Assembly: GCA_903642265.1 (NCBI GenBank)
Contig: CAHJWN010000003.1
Location: forward strand, 1-64,000
From: Acidobacteriaceae bacterium
Lineage (GTDB): Bacteria; Acidobacteriota; Terriglobia; Terriglobales; Acidobacteriaceae
DNA length: 64,000 nt
Direction: 5' to 3'
Below the pieces are notes generated by a model. The model searched no databases and was not told where the DNA came from. It saw only the letters and a list, made by a program, of their open reading frames with translations. A program made the position numbers and the translations under genes. Every line of letters begins with the position of its first letter. The stretch's first letter is position 1. Below, in pieces: positions 10,121 through 18,537 of the stretch.

Positions 10121-10570
10121 ATGGCGACACAGGCATATAGCTTCGAGGCGGTTTCAAAGCATCTTAAACCTATGAACCACGAGCAACTGGTCGACCATCT
10201 CGAGAACCTCGAAAACTTTCTCTTCGATCCCGTCGCTCGCCGCGACTCTTCCGCCGTCTCGAATCTCTTAGGCGACGAGTTCCGTGAGTTTGGCAGCTCC
10301 GGTCGTATCTACACCAAGCTCGACATCCTGGCCGAGCTCTCCATCGAGCAGCCCGTCACAATCACGCTCACAGACTTCAGTTGTCAACTTGTCTCGCCGA
10401 CAACTGCGCTCGTCACCTACAAATCCTTCAGCTCGCACGATAACCGCGCCGCAACGCAAGCTCTACGCAGCTCAGTCTGGGTCTTACGCAAGCTTTCCCG
10501 GCAGTATGGCCAGGCACCTTCAGAAGAACCGACCTGGCAGATGATCTTCCATCAAGGCACCAGGTTCTAG
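10121..10570 (+). CDS. DUF4440 / NTF2-like domain protein
   Basis: Protein of 149 aa with the nuclear-transport-factor-2-like fold of DUF4440. The pattern is clear from about residue 18: LVDHLENLENFLFDPVARRD, then LLGDEFREFGSSGRIYTK, a central strand with TDFSCQLVSPTTALVTYKS, and the C-terminal RSSVWVLRKL...WQMIFHQGTRF. Such proteins are small cone-shaped binding proteins or enzymes of mostly unknown substrate. The start at 10121 has AGGGG upstream; the inner ATG at 10172 lacks a ribosome-binding site. It may be coupled to the small frame before it. Confidence 0.78.
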   Translation: MATQAYSFEAVSKHLKPMNHEQLVDHLENLENFLFDPVARRDSSAVSNLLGDEFREFGSSGRIYTKLDILAELSIEQPVTITLTDFSCQLVSPTTALVTYKSFSSHDNRAATQALRSSVWVLRKLSRQYGQAPSEEPTWQMIFHQGTRF

Positions 10571-10762
10571 TGCCACCGTTGTTGGGTGAGACCTGCCCGA
10601 AGGTCTTTGATTGCTGAGAGATCCACGTTGGCAGCTATCACACCATTGGCGAAGCACGCACACATGCATTGCGACCATGCTGGTTGTCGAGCAACTTCCA
10701 GCACTCCTTGAGGCGTTATACAGCTCAGACACGTCTGCCAACGTGCGGCTTGCCGACGGTCG

Positions 10763-12361
10763 TTAGCCCGCGACTATCCTTAGATCGCCACCTGTCATAT
10801 CGCCCGGCTGGTCCATCTTCAGCAAGGCTAAAATAGTCGGCGAGATGTCCCGCAAGCTCCCCCCGTCCCTGACTCCAACCCCCTTCTGATCCGTGACCAG
10901 CAGAAACGGCACCGGGTTTGTCGTATGTGCCGTATGCGGTCCACCCGTGGCCGGATCGATCAGCATCTCCGCGTTTCCGTGGTCTGCCGTAACCAGCAGA
11001 CTTCCGCCATACTGCTTTACCGCTGCATAGATTCGGCCCAGTTCCCTGTCCACCGTCTCAACTGCCCTTATGGTTGGCTCAAGCCGTCCAGAGTGGCCCA
11101 CCATGTCCGCATTCGCAAAGTTCACGATGATCACGTCGAACGCCGTATCGTTCACGGCCTTCACTACCGCATCCGCGATCCCTGCAGCGGACATCTCCGG
11201 CGCAAGGTCATATGTCGCCACCTTCTGCGATGCCACCAGCTCGCGGTCCTCGCCGCCAAACGGCTTCTCTATCCCGCCATTGAAGAAGTACGTGACATGC
11301 GCGTACTTCTCCGTCTCCGCCACCCGCAGATTCCGCAGGTTCGCTTGCGCCATCAGGTTTGCCAGCAGGTTGTCCATCGACTCTGCAGGGATCACAATCG
11401 GCAGCTTGTAATTCTTGTCATACTGCGTCATGCAGACATACTGCAGTCCTTCCGGCACAAGATGCCGAGGTATCTCTGCATCGAGCTCCGCCGCCTTCGG
11501 CAATCCGATCCCTCCATCGGCCGTCAGCCCCGAGTTCCGCGTCAAAACCCGCGTAATCTGCCGCACCCGGTCTGCCCGATAGTTGAAGCAGATACACACA
11601 TCATGCTCCCTCACCAATCCCACTGCTGCGCCCCCTCCGTCAACGCAGGTAAACGGCGGCACAAACTCATCCGTCACGCCATTCGAGTAAAGCTCACGCA
11701 CCCGCGCGCTCGCGTCACTGTAAACGCCACCCGCTGGCGCCCCCGTCACCATCGCGTCAAACGCCTGCCGTTCCTTCTCCCATCGCAAATCGCGGTCCAT
11801 TGCAAAATACCGGCCACTCACACTTGCCAGCCGGCCAATGCCAATCTCTCTAAACTGCTGCTGCAGCTCTTCGAGGTACCCGACGCCACCCGTCGGCAGC
11901 GTGTCCCTGCCATCCATGAACGCATGTACAAACACCCGCGTCAGCTTATGCTTGGCCGCCATCTTCAACAGTGCATAAAGGTGTCTCTGGTGCGAATGCA
12001 CGCCACCATCCGACAGCAAACCCAGCAGGTGCAGCGCTCGTCCCTTCTGTCCTGCAAGCTCCATCGCCCGCACCAGCGTAGGATCTTCGAAGAACTCGCC
12101 CGTCATGATCGCCGTATCGATGCGCGTCATGTCCATGCGCACAATGCGCCCCGCGCCCAGGTTCAGGTGTCCAACTTCCGAGTTCCCCATCTGTCCGTCC
12201 GGTAACCCGACAAACTTTTCACTGGCGCGCAGCAGCGTGTTCGGATACTCCGCCAGCAACTTGTCATAGACAGGCTTTCTCGCCAGCGCGATCGCATTCG
12301 CATGGGTGTCCGCCCGATACCCCCACCCATCGAGAATTGTTAGAACAATCGGTCTCGTCAT
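10763..12361 (-). CDS. gpmI: 2,3-bisphosphoglycerate-independent phosphoglycerate mutase
   Basis: Glycolytic and gluconeogenic enzyme that interconverts 3- and 2-phosphoglycerate using two metal ions and a phosphoserine intermediate. With the ATG at 12361 it is 532 aa. D11 in ILDGWGY and S61 in [12 protein letters not shown] are the metal/phosphoserine site. Further alkaline-phosphatase-superfamily motifs are [37 protein letters not shown] and [15 protein letters not shown]. The frame is open nine codons farther (12388), but [14 protein letters not shown] is the usual N-terminus. It has its own unit, convergent with the DUF4440 gene. Confidence 0.95.
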   Translation of the reverse strand: MTRPIVLTILDGWGYRADTHANAIALARKPVYDKLLAEYPNTLLRASEKFVGLPDGQMGNSEVGHLNLGAGRIVRMDMTRIDTAIMTGEFFEDPTLVRAMELAGQKGRALHLLGLLSDGGVHSHQRHLYALLKMAAKHKLTRVFVHAFMDGRDTLPTGGVGYLEELQQQFREIGIGRLASVSGRYFAMDRDLRWEKERQAFDAMVTGAPAGGVYSDASARVRELYSNGVTDEFVPPFTCVDGGGAAVGLVREHDVCICFNYRADRVRQITRVLTRNSGLTADGGIGLPKAAELDAEIPRHLVPEGLQYVCMTQYDKNYKLPIVIPAESMDNLLANLMAQANLRNLRVAETEKYAHVTYFFNGGIEKPFGGEDRELVASQKVATYDLAPEMSAAGIADAVVKAVNDTAFDVIIVNFANADMVGHSGRLEPTIRAVETVDRELGRIYAAVKQYGGSLLVTADHGNAEMLIDPATGGPHTAHTTNPVPFLLVTDQKGVGVRDGGSLRDISPTILALLKMDQPGDMTGGDLRIVAG

Positions 12362-12471
12362 CGTCTCAACAGCATACCAATGCATCACTTATTTCTTGAC
12401 TTCGCCGGTGTTCCCGGCAAAGATCGTGTGAAACGTAATCCCCGCACAGGTCACTCTTCTCTCATAAACCT

Positions 12472-13206
12472 ATGGCCACGCTCGTCGTTCCCCTTGTAAG
12501 AAAACAACGCGCAGACGACATCTTCTTCACCACAATGTCCGTCGTCATGCTGGCCATTATCGTCATCGGCTTTGCCCCCAGCTACTTTCTTCGCGGAGCG
12601 CTCTTCGCCCACCTGCCCAGCGTCCTCGTTCATCTCCACGGAGCTGTCTTCTCGTCCTGGATCATCCTCTTCGTCATTCAGTCCTGCCTCATCTCGGCAA
12701 ACAAGATCCGTCTGCACCGCAAGCTCGGCGTTCTTGGGGCCGTTATCGCCGGTCTCATGGTCATCCTCGGCATCCTCACGCCGTTTGGCACCATCCATCG
12801 CGCCGCGGTCCTTCCATCGTTCTTCACGCAAGAGTCCTTCCTGGTCGGCAATGTCTTCGGCATTCTTATCTTCGGACTCTACGTCGCTTTCGCCATCTGG
12901 AAGCGTAGGGACCGCATCGTCCACAAGCGCGTCATGCTCATCGCGAACGCGATGCTCATGTCGCCCTCGCTCTCACGCATGCCGTTCATGGACGCCCATC
13001 CCTACCTGATTGGCCTCATCCCGCTCGCGATGGTCGTAGCGCTCTTCATCTTCGATCTGTTCACCCAAAAACGAATCATTGCGGTCACTGTCATCGGAGG
13101 CTTTCTCTTCTGGGCATCCGACCCGGTCTCCGATTGGCTCATCGCCATGCCGTTCTCTCACCAACTCGTTCTTTGGGCCCAGCACCACACGCTCGTATCG
13201 ATCTAG
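12472..13206 (+). CDS. multi-pass membrane protein, tandem copy 1
   Basis: Protein of 244 aa with about seven hydrophobic segments (near residues 20-40, 60-80, 95-115, 130-150, 160-170, 180-200 and 205-225). No function recognised. The best conserved part, also in the neighbouring copy, is a His-containing block: LVHLHGAVFSSWIILFVIQ followed by RLHRKLGVLGAVIAGLMVILG. The paired histidines in or near membrane segments could bind haem or metal, but that is speculation. It is 15 bases from its paralogue and probably cotranscribed with it. Confidence 0.75.
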   Translation: MATLVVPLVRKQRADDIFFTTMSVVMLAIIVIGFAPSYFLRGALFAHLPSVLVHLHGAVFSSWIILFVIQSCLISANKIRLHRKLGVLGAVIAGLMVILGILTPFGTIHRAAVLPSFFTQESFLVGNVFGILIFGLYVAFAIWKRRDRIVHKRVMLIANAMLMSPSLSRMPFMDAHPYLIGLIPLAMVVALFIFDLFTQKRIIAVTVIGGFLFWASDPVSDWLIAMPFSHQLVLWAQHHTLVSI

Positions 13207-13221
13207 GAGTCCGCTCGCCCA

Positions 13222-13938
13222 ATGGCCACCCTTGTAGCCCGCCCTGTCCGCACCCGCACCGACGACATCTACTTCGTCGGCATCTCCATCGCCATGCTCA
13301 TCACGGTCGTGGCCGGCTTCTCCCGCAGCTACTTCTTCAAGGGCATGTTCTTTGCCCCGCTGCCCAGCCTGCTGATCCACATTCACGGCGCGATCTTCTC
13401 TTCCTGGATCATCCTCTTCGTCACGCAGACCGTCCTTGTAGCCCGGCGAAACATTCGTCTGCACCGCAAGCTCGGCTATGCCGGCGCTGTCATCGCCGCG
13501 CTCATGGTCATACTTGGAGTCACTGCCACATTGTGGTCCGTAGGCAAGGGACACACACCGAGCATCTTTACGCCGCCCATGTTCCTTGCCCTCAACGGCC
13601 TTGGCATTCTCTACTTCGGCACCTTCGTCGCCTGGGCCGTAGCGAAGCGCAACCATCCCGCTATCCACAAACGCCTGATGCTCTTTGCCACCTTCAACCT
13701 TCTGCCACCGGCAACCACACGCCTGTTCACGTTCATCTTTCACGCGCCTGCACTGAACACCGTAACCCTCTTCGTCTTCATATTGAGCGTCGTGGTGTTT
13801 GACGTGGTCGTCCGCCGCAAGCCGTACGCCGTCACCATCATCGGCACACTTGTCGACCTCTCCACCTTTCCCCTCGCCGTCGCACTCGGACACATTCCCC
13901 TGCTTCAGCACTTTGCCGCCCGCCTTCAAGCCTCCTAA
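13222..13938 (+). CDS. multi-pass membrane protein, tandem copy 2
   Basis: Protein of 238 aa, clearly a duplicate of the gene before it. Both begin MATLV, share FSSWIILFV, RLHRKLG and GAVIA-LMVILG, and keep the same spacing of hydrophobic segments. Divergence is greatest in the C-terminal third, where this copy has LLPPATTRLFTFIFHAP in place of the first copy's MSPSLSRMPFMDAHP. An AGGAG lies upstream of the ATG. Function unknown; the retained HIHGAIFSSW and RLH motifs suggest the same core activity in both. Confidence 0.75.
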   Translation: MATLVARPVRTRTDDIYFVGISIAMLITVVAGFSRSYFFKGMFFAPLPSLLIHIHGAIFSSWIILFVTQTVLVARRNIRLHRKLGYAGAVIAALMVILGVTATLWSVGKGHTPSIFTPPMFLALNGLGILYFGTFVAWAVAKRNHPAIHKRLMLFATFNLLPPATTRLFTFIFHAPALNTVTLFVFILSVVVFDVVVRRKPYAVTIIGTLVDLSTFPLAVALGHIPLLQHFAARLQAS

Positions 13939-14086
13939 GCAGCCCCTGTTCCCCTTGCCCTCCCCGTTCCCCCTTTGCCCTCCCCGTTCCTCCGGTCTTC
14001 CCCGTTCGCCCGGTCGTCCCGGTTCCTCCTGCCGTTCCGTTCCTGTCCTCTGTTCCTGCCCCTGCATCTTCCGGCACAATAAGGAG

Positions 14087-14479
14087 ATGGAAACCGTCCG
14101 CATCGACAAGTGGCTCTGGGCCTCCCGCTTCTTCAAGACCCGCGCCCTCGCAGCCGACGCCTGCGACTTAGGCCGCGTCGAATCCAATACCCACCGCGCC
14201 AAGCCCTCACGGGATGTCCGCCTCGGAGACCATCTCCGCATCACCAACGACGCCGGGATCTTCGAGATCGAAGTCCTCGTCCTCACAGAAGTCAGAGGGC
14301 CCGCCGCCATCGCCCAAACTCTCTACCGCGAGTCATCGGAAAGCCGTGCTGCCCGCGCTCAAGTAGCCGAGGAGCGCAAGCAGATGCTCGAAGCCGGAGG
14401 AATGACCGAAGGCCGCCCTTCCAAACGCGACCGCCGCGATATCAACAAGCTGCGCGGACGCATTCACCGGTTCAGCTAA
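14087..14479 (+). CDS. S4-domain RNA-binding protein (Hsp15/HslR-like)
   Basis: Protein of 130 aa with an N-terminal S4 RNA-binding domain (residues 3-60: VRIDKWLWASRFFKTRALA, then NTHRAKPSRDVRLGDHLRI) and a basic, charged C-terminal tail, as in Hsp15. Hsp15 binds stalled 50S subunits carrying nascent chains after heat shock; that role is known for E. coli and only inferred here. The ATG at 14087 directly abuts an AAGGAG, an unusually short distance for a ribosome-binding site. No other start fits, because upstream residues are pyrimidine-tract translation. Confidence 0.87.
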   Translation: METVRIDKWLWASRFFKTRALAADACDLGRVESNTHRAKPSRDVRLGDHLRITNDAGIFEIEVLVLTEVRGPAAIAQTLYRESSESRAARAQVAEERKQMLEAGGMTEGRPSKRDRRDINKLRGRIHRFS

Positions 14480-14550
14480 ACCACCATCAGCGCCTCGCTG
14501 ACCACGCCCACTAGGACGCCGCTGGATAGCTGTCGGCGCGGTTCCTGAAG

Positions 14551-14585
14551 CCGTCCTTCTGAGCGCAGCGAAGAGTCCCCGCATT
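14551..14585 (+). repeat. intergenic repeat, GAGCGCAGCGAAG type
   Basis: Near-identical to the unit at 8971-9005: CCGTCCTTCTGAGCGCAGCG followed by AAGAGTCCCCGCATT. It lies in the gap before the DUF2339 gene. Confidence 0.65.
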
Positions 14586-14724
14586 GACCTTTGCTGTTGC
14601 TTGTTCTTCCTCAAAACGAGCCGCAGAAATCCATTACTTCTCAGCCGCCGGACCGGCCTGCAACTTGCGTCCGTCCATCTTCCTCGCGACGTCCTTCCGT
14701 GGAATACTGAACCGCGACACCCCT

Positions 14725-17361
14725 ATGGAAACATTCCTTGTTGCGATTCTGTGCTTCGCCGTCATAGCCCTTGCGATCAAAATCAGCCGTCTGTCCGACA
14801 CCCAGGCCGCGATTGCGGAGCTCGGCGACCTCATCCGCCGCCTCGATCAGCGCCTCGTCCATCTTGAACGCCACGTAGCGGCCCAGGCATCCCATGACCC
14901 CGTCACAGTCGAGAGCTCCGAAGTAGCAGCTCCTCCCGCATCTACGGCCAACTTCATCGTCCCGACAGGGACCATCCCACCCGCACCCATACACCAGCCC
15001 CGCATTCCGACCCCACCCGCACCACCCGCACCACCGTCGCCACCCGTCATCACTCCTGCGCCGGCACCCGCCACCCGGTCCATCTCTCTCGAAGAACGTC
15101 TCGGCCAGAACTGGCTCAGCAAGATTGGCATCATTCTCGTTGTCCTTGGAGTAGCCACCTTCCTCGGCTACAAACTCGTCACGCTCGGCCCTCTAGGCAA
15201 AAGCCTCACCGGCCTCGTCACAGCACTCGCCATCCTCGGCGGCGGCCTCTTCCTCGAACGCAAGCCGACCTACCGCACCTTCGCCCGCGCCGCCATTGGA
15301 GGAGGCTGGGCTCTCCTCTTCTTCGTCACCTTCGCCCTCTACCACGTCGACGCCATGCAGGTCCTCAGCTCGCAAACTGCCGACCTCATCCTCATGGCCG
15401 CCGTCGCTTCAGTCATGGTCTGGCACTCGCTCCGATACAAGTCCCAGGTGGTGACTGCTCTCGCCTTCCTGCTCGCCTTTGCAACCGTGGCCATCAGCCA
15501 CATTACCCTCTTCTCGCTCGTCGCCGGAGCCATCCTCGCGATTGCCCTTGTCTATATCGCTGCCCGCGAATACTGGTTCGAGCTCGGCCTCGCCGGTCTC
15601 TGCGGCGTCTACATCAACCACTTTCTCTGGCTCCTTCGGGTCCTTCCTAATGGCGGACTGAATGGCATCCGCCCCGGCTATTCCTTCCCCGACCTCTTAC
15701 CTAGCGTCGGACTCCTGTTCCTCTACTGGCTCATCTTCCGCCTCTTCTACATCTTCCGCGTCCCACCGCCCGGAGACCAGCAACGAAATAACGAACTTAT
15801 CGCTTCCATCACCGCCATCCTCAACTCCATTGGCCTCCTCGCCCTGCTCAAGTACCAGTCATCCCATCCCGAATGGGCCTTCCGTGTTCTCCTCGTTCTT
15901 GGCACAATCGAGTTTGTCTTCGCCTTCATCGCCCGCACCCGCTGGCGCACCGCCTTCCTCGTCCTCGCAACACTCGCCTCTGCCCTGCTCCTCGCCGCAA
16001 TCCCCTTCCGCTTCAGCGGAGCAAGCTGGACGGTGCTCTGGCTCTTCGAAGCCGAAGCCCTCTTCATGGCCGGCATCTTCATCCGCGAACGAGTGCTTCG
16101 CCGCATTGGCCTCATCGCCGGATTCGCAGCCTCATTCAAAATCCTTCTCCTCGATCTCCTGGTCATCTTCAGCGTCAGCGTCTTCACCGACAAGCCGTCC
16201 GACCCACACACCTCCACAACCATCAGCCTTCTCACTGCCGCCATCCTCTTCTGGTTCAACTCCGAGTTCGCCCGCCGCCGCTGGAACGACCTCTTCGCAG
16301 ATGCCTTCGACGATGCCGCCCTCACCCTCACCTCATATGCCGCCGCTCTCAGCATGGCCGGAGCGCTCTGGCTCTGGGTCCCCGCCACCTGGCTCACCAT
16401 TGCCTGGGGCATCCTTGGCCTCGCGCTCTTCGAAGCCGGCATACTCCTCCACCGCAGCAGCCTTCGCAACCAGGCCTACGCCGTCTTCGCTGCTACCTTC
16501 CTGCGCCTCTTTGCCTACGACCTCAACTTCAGCATGTTCGGCACAAACACCACTGCCGCGAATCATCATCTGCACACCGTCTTACCACTCATCGCCGCGT
16601 ACATCTGGATCTATCACCGCACCCACACCGTGCCCGCCGCATCCACCTTAGACCGCGCCGTCGGCACCCTTGCCGCATGGCTCGGCATCACCGCCGCCAC
16701 CACGCTCATCTACCTCGAACTCCGCACGGAGTTCATCACTATCGGCTGGTCAGTCCTCGCACTCATCCTCATCTCCGCCGCCTGGCTGCTGCGTCGGCCC
16801 ATCTTCACAGCTCAAGCGCTTGTTCTGCTAGGCGTCTCCGCCCTGCGCGCACTGTCGTTCAATCTCTTCAACGCCACAAATCCGGCTACCGCCTTCTGGA
16901 ACACCCGCGCCACCACCGTCAGCGTCACCTGCGCCGTGATGCTCCTCTGCCTTCCTATGGCCTTCGCAATTCGCCGCAGCCGTCTTGCCCTCGACGCCGC
17001 ACCCTCGCAGCGAGACCCATGGCATCTCGTCCTCACCCATCCCGAGCAGCCATTCTTCTTCGTCCCTTACGCGCTCATTGCGATCCTTATCGCCTTCGAA
17101 CTCCGCACCGGCATGATCACCCTTGGCTGGATTGCCCTCGGCCTCGTCGCCTTCCTCGCGGCGCTGCCCATTGGCGAACGCAGCTACCGCCTCGCCGGCC
17201 TCGGCCTGCTGCTCGTCGGCCTCACCAAGATCGTTCTCATCGACATCTGGAGCCTCTCCACCACCGACCGAATCATCACGCTCATTGCCACCGGAGTCGT
17301 CCTGCTCCTTGTCTCGTTCCTCTACTCCCGCTACCGCGAAACCATTCTGAAATTTCTATAA
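14725..17361 (+). CDS. DUF2339 domain-containing large membrane protein
   Basis: Protein of 878 aa from the ATG at 14725. It has an N-terminal membrane anchor (FLVAILCFAVIALAIKIS), a short coiled-coil-like stretch (AAIAELGDLIRRLDQRLVHLE), a Pro/Ala/Thr-rich linker at about residues 70-120, then SLEERLGQNWLSKIGIILV, the entry to a DUF2339 domain. More than twenty hydrophobic segments run to the C-terminus. Family function is unknown; such proteins are common in Acidobacteriota and Bacteroidota. The open frame begins at 14584, but the preceding residues translate the intergenic repeat. Confidence 0.85.
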   Translation: METFLVAILCFAVIALAIKISRLSDTQAAIAELGDLIRRLDQRLVHLERHVAAQASHDPVTVESSEVAAPPASTANFIVPTGTIPPAPIHQPRIPTPPAPPAPPSPPVITPAPAPATRSISLEERLGQNWLSKIGIILVVLGVATFLGYKLVTLGPLGKSLTGLVTALAILGGGLFLERKPTYRTFARAAIGGGWALLFFVTFALYHVDAMQVLSSQTADLILMAAVASVMVWHSLRYKSQVVTALAFLLAFATVAISHITLFSLVAGAILAIALVYIAAREYWFELGLAGLCGVYINHFLWLLRVLPNGGLNGIRPGYSFPDLLPSVGLLFLYWLIFRLFYIFRVPPPGDQQRNNELIASITAILNSIGLLALLKYQSSHPEWAFRVLLVLGTIEFVFAFIARTRWRTAFLVLATLASALLLAAIPFRFSGASWTVLWLFEAEALFMAGIFIRERVLRRIGLIAGFAASFKILLLDLLVIFSVSVFTDKPSDPHTSTTISLLTAAILFWFNSEFARRRWNDLFADAFDDAALTLTSYAAALSMAGALWLWVPATWLTIAWGILGLALFEAGILLHRSSLRNQAYAVFAATFLRLFAYDLNFSMFGTNTTAANHHLHTVLPLIAAYIWIYHRTHTVPAASTLDRAVGTLAAWLGITAATTLIYLELRTEFITIGWSVLALILISAAWLLRRPIFTAQALVLLGVSALRALSFNLFNATNPATAFWNTRATTVSVTCAVMLLCLPMAFAIRRSRLALDAAPSQRDPWHLVLTHPEQPFFFVPYALIAILIAFELRTGMITLGWIALGLVAFLAALPIGERSYRLAGLGLLLVGLTKIVLIDIWSLSTTDRIITLIATGVVLLLVSFLYSRYRETILKFL

Positions 17362-17466
17362 ATAGAGACCCGTCCCGGTAGACGGTGTTTCGTCGTCGCA
17401 ACGAGTGCTTGCCGTCAACAAAAAATGTTGAGCTGAGCGAGTCCTTGCCGTTGTTTTAGGTCCCTG

Positions 17467-17499
17467 CCGTCATCCTGAGCGCAGCGAAGGACCCCGCGA
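17467..17499 (+). repeat. intergenic repeat, GAGCGCAGCGAAG type
   Basis: CCGTCATCCTGAGCGCAGCG followed by AAGGACCCCGCG, between the converging DUF2339 and lepB genes. Same family as 8971-9005. Confidence 0.6.
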
Positions 17500-17584
17500 G
17501 AGCCCACATCCCGGCACGGCTCGAACCTTTCATCTACCGCCCTCAAGTCACCCTCAAGATCACCCGCCTTCAAAGGGAACCCGC

Positions 17585-18211
17585 CTACCGCACCACACCC
17601 ATCTGGTCCACTGGCCAATAAACAAAAGCCGCCTTGCCATAGATCAGGTCACGCTCGACCGGCCCAAAATCTCGACTGTCGCTCGCCACCGACCTGTGAT
17701 CTCCCAGCACGAAGTATTCATTTGGAGGAACAATCTCGTCCGGCGAGGACCGTTCATCGGCATACCGCCGCGGCACATAATCTTCTTTCAAAAGCTGGCC
17801 ATTCACGTAGACCCGGCCGTGGTCGATCCGCAGCTCATCTCCAGCCACCGCGATCACTCGCTTAATGTAGCTCTTGGTGTGATCGTGTGGATATAAAAAC
17901 ACGATTACGTCCCCGCGATGGATCTCCCCTACCCGGTAAGCAATCTTGTTGATGAACAGCCGGTCTTCATCCTGCAGCGTTGGCAACATGCTCGTGCCTT
18001 CCACCCGCACCGGCTGGTACAGAAACACAATGATGAACGCTGAAACGAATACCGACACCAGCACATCACGCACCCATGACGTTGCCTGTGCCCGCGGCTC
18101 TGGTGAAGGTTCAATCTGAGCGACGCCGGCATTCGCATCGACGGCCGTCACTCCCTTATCGTCTCCATCAACCGAAGCCAAATGGATGTTCTCTGGGTCC
18201 TCGTTAGGCAC
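17585..18211 (-). CDS. lepB: signal peptidase I
   Basis: Membrane-bound Ser/Lys protease that removes signal peptides from Sec- and Tat-exported proteins. The 208 aa protein has a cytoplasmic N-terminal tail of about 45 residues, one membrane segment (about 49-66), the nucleophile S74 in EGTSMLPTL, the general base K117 in KRVIAVAGD and the conserved block FVLGDHRSVASDSRDFG. The start is GTG at 18211, supported by AGGAG nine bases upstream. It probably serves the many secreted proteins encoded nearby (collagen-like protein, GH13, TPR, receptors). Confidence 0.93.
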   Translation of the reverse strand: MPNEDPENIHLASVDGDDKGVTAVDANAGVAQIEPSPEPRAQATSWVRDVLVSVFVSAFIIVFLYQPVRVEGTSMLPTLQDEDRLFINKIAYRVGEIHRGDVIVFLYPHDHTKSYIKRVIAVAGDELRIDHGRVYVNGQLLKEDYVPRRYADERSSPDEIVPPNEYFVLGDHRSVASDSRDFGPVERDLIYGKAAFVYWPVDQMGVVR

Positions 18212-18537
18212 TCAATGCGTCTCCTCTTTGTTTTGACGCATGTTTGCGCCTCTCGCTTAAAAGTACAGCACACCGCCGCATCAGTTGTGTCGAGTTGCGC
18301 GGCGCAGCAGCCCGCTCTCGCGACCCGCACGTTAACCTGCGTCAGTGTCGGCAGAAGCCGGAATCCAACAGCTATTCGCCCAGATAGTTGGGACCTCGCC
18401 AACTCCGCAAGGTAGCTTAAGAGTACCGCCCGACTAAGTAATCGGCCCCCATTCGCAATCAGCGCATCCGTCGCGTTTCGACCATGGAGCATCTATCCAT
18501 CGGCCGTTTCCCGGCAAGAAAGTTTAAGGAGAGCAAT
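18212..18537. promoter_or_regulatory. divergent intergenic region lepB / collagen-like gene
   Basis: About 325 bases between two divergent starts, so it must hold both promoters, but I could not pick convincing -35/-10 pairs. The only clear elements are the lepB ribosome-binding site on the minus strand and AAGGAG just before the collagen-like gene. No RNA gene or repeat was recognised. Confidence 0.35.

Noticed and set aside
10925-12205. 426-codon frame opposite gpmI
   Set aside because: Antisense shadow of a certain gene, with His/Arg-rich composition.
15873-17381. 502-codon open frame inside the DUF2339 gene
   Set aside because: Out-of-frame translation of a membrane-protein gene, almost only Arg, His, Pro and Leu; no ribosome-binding site.
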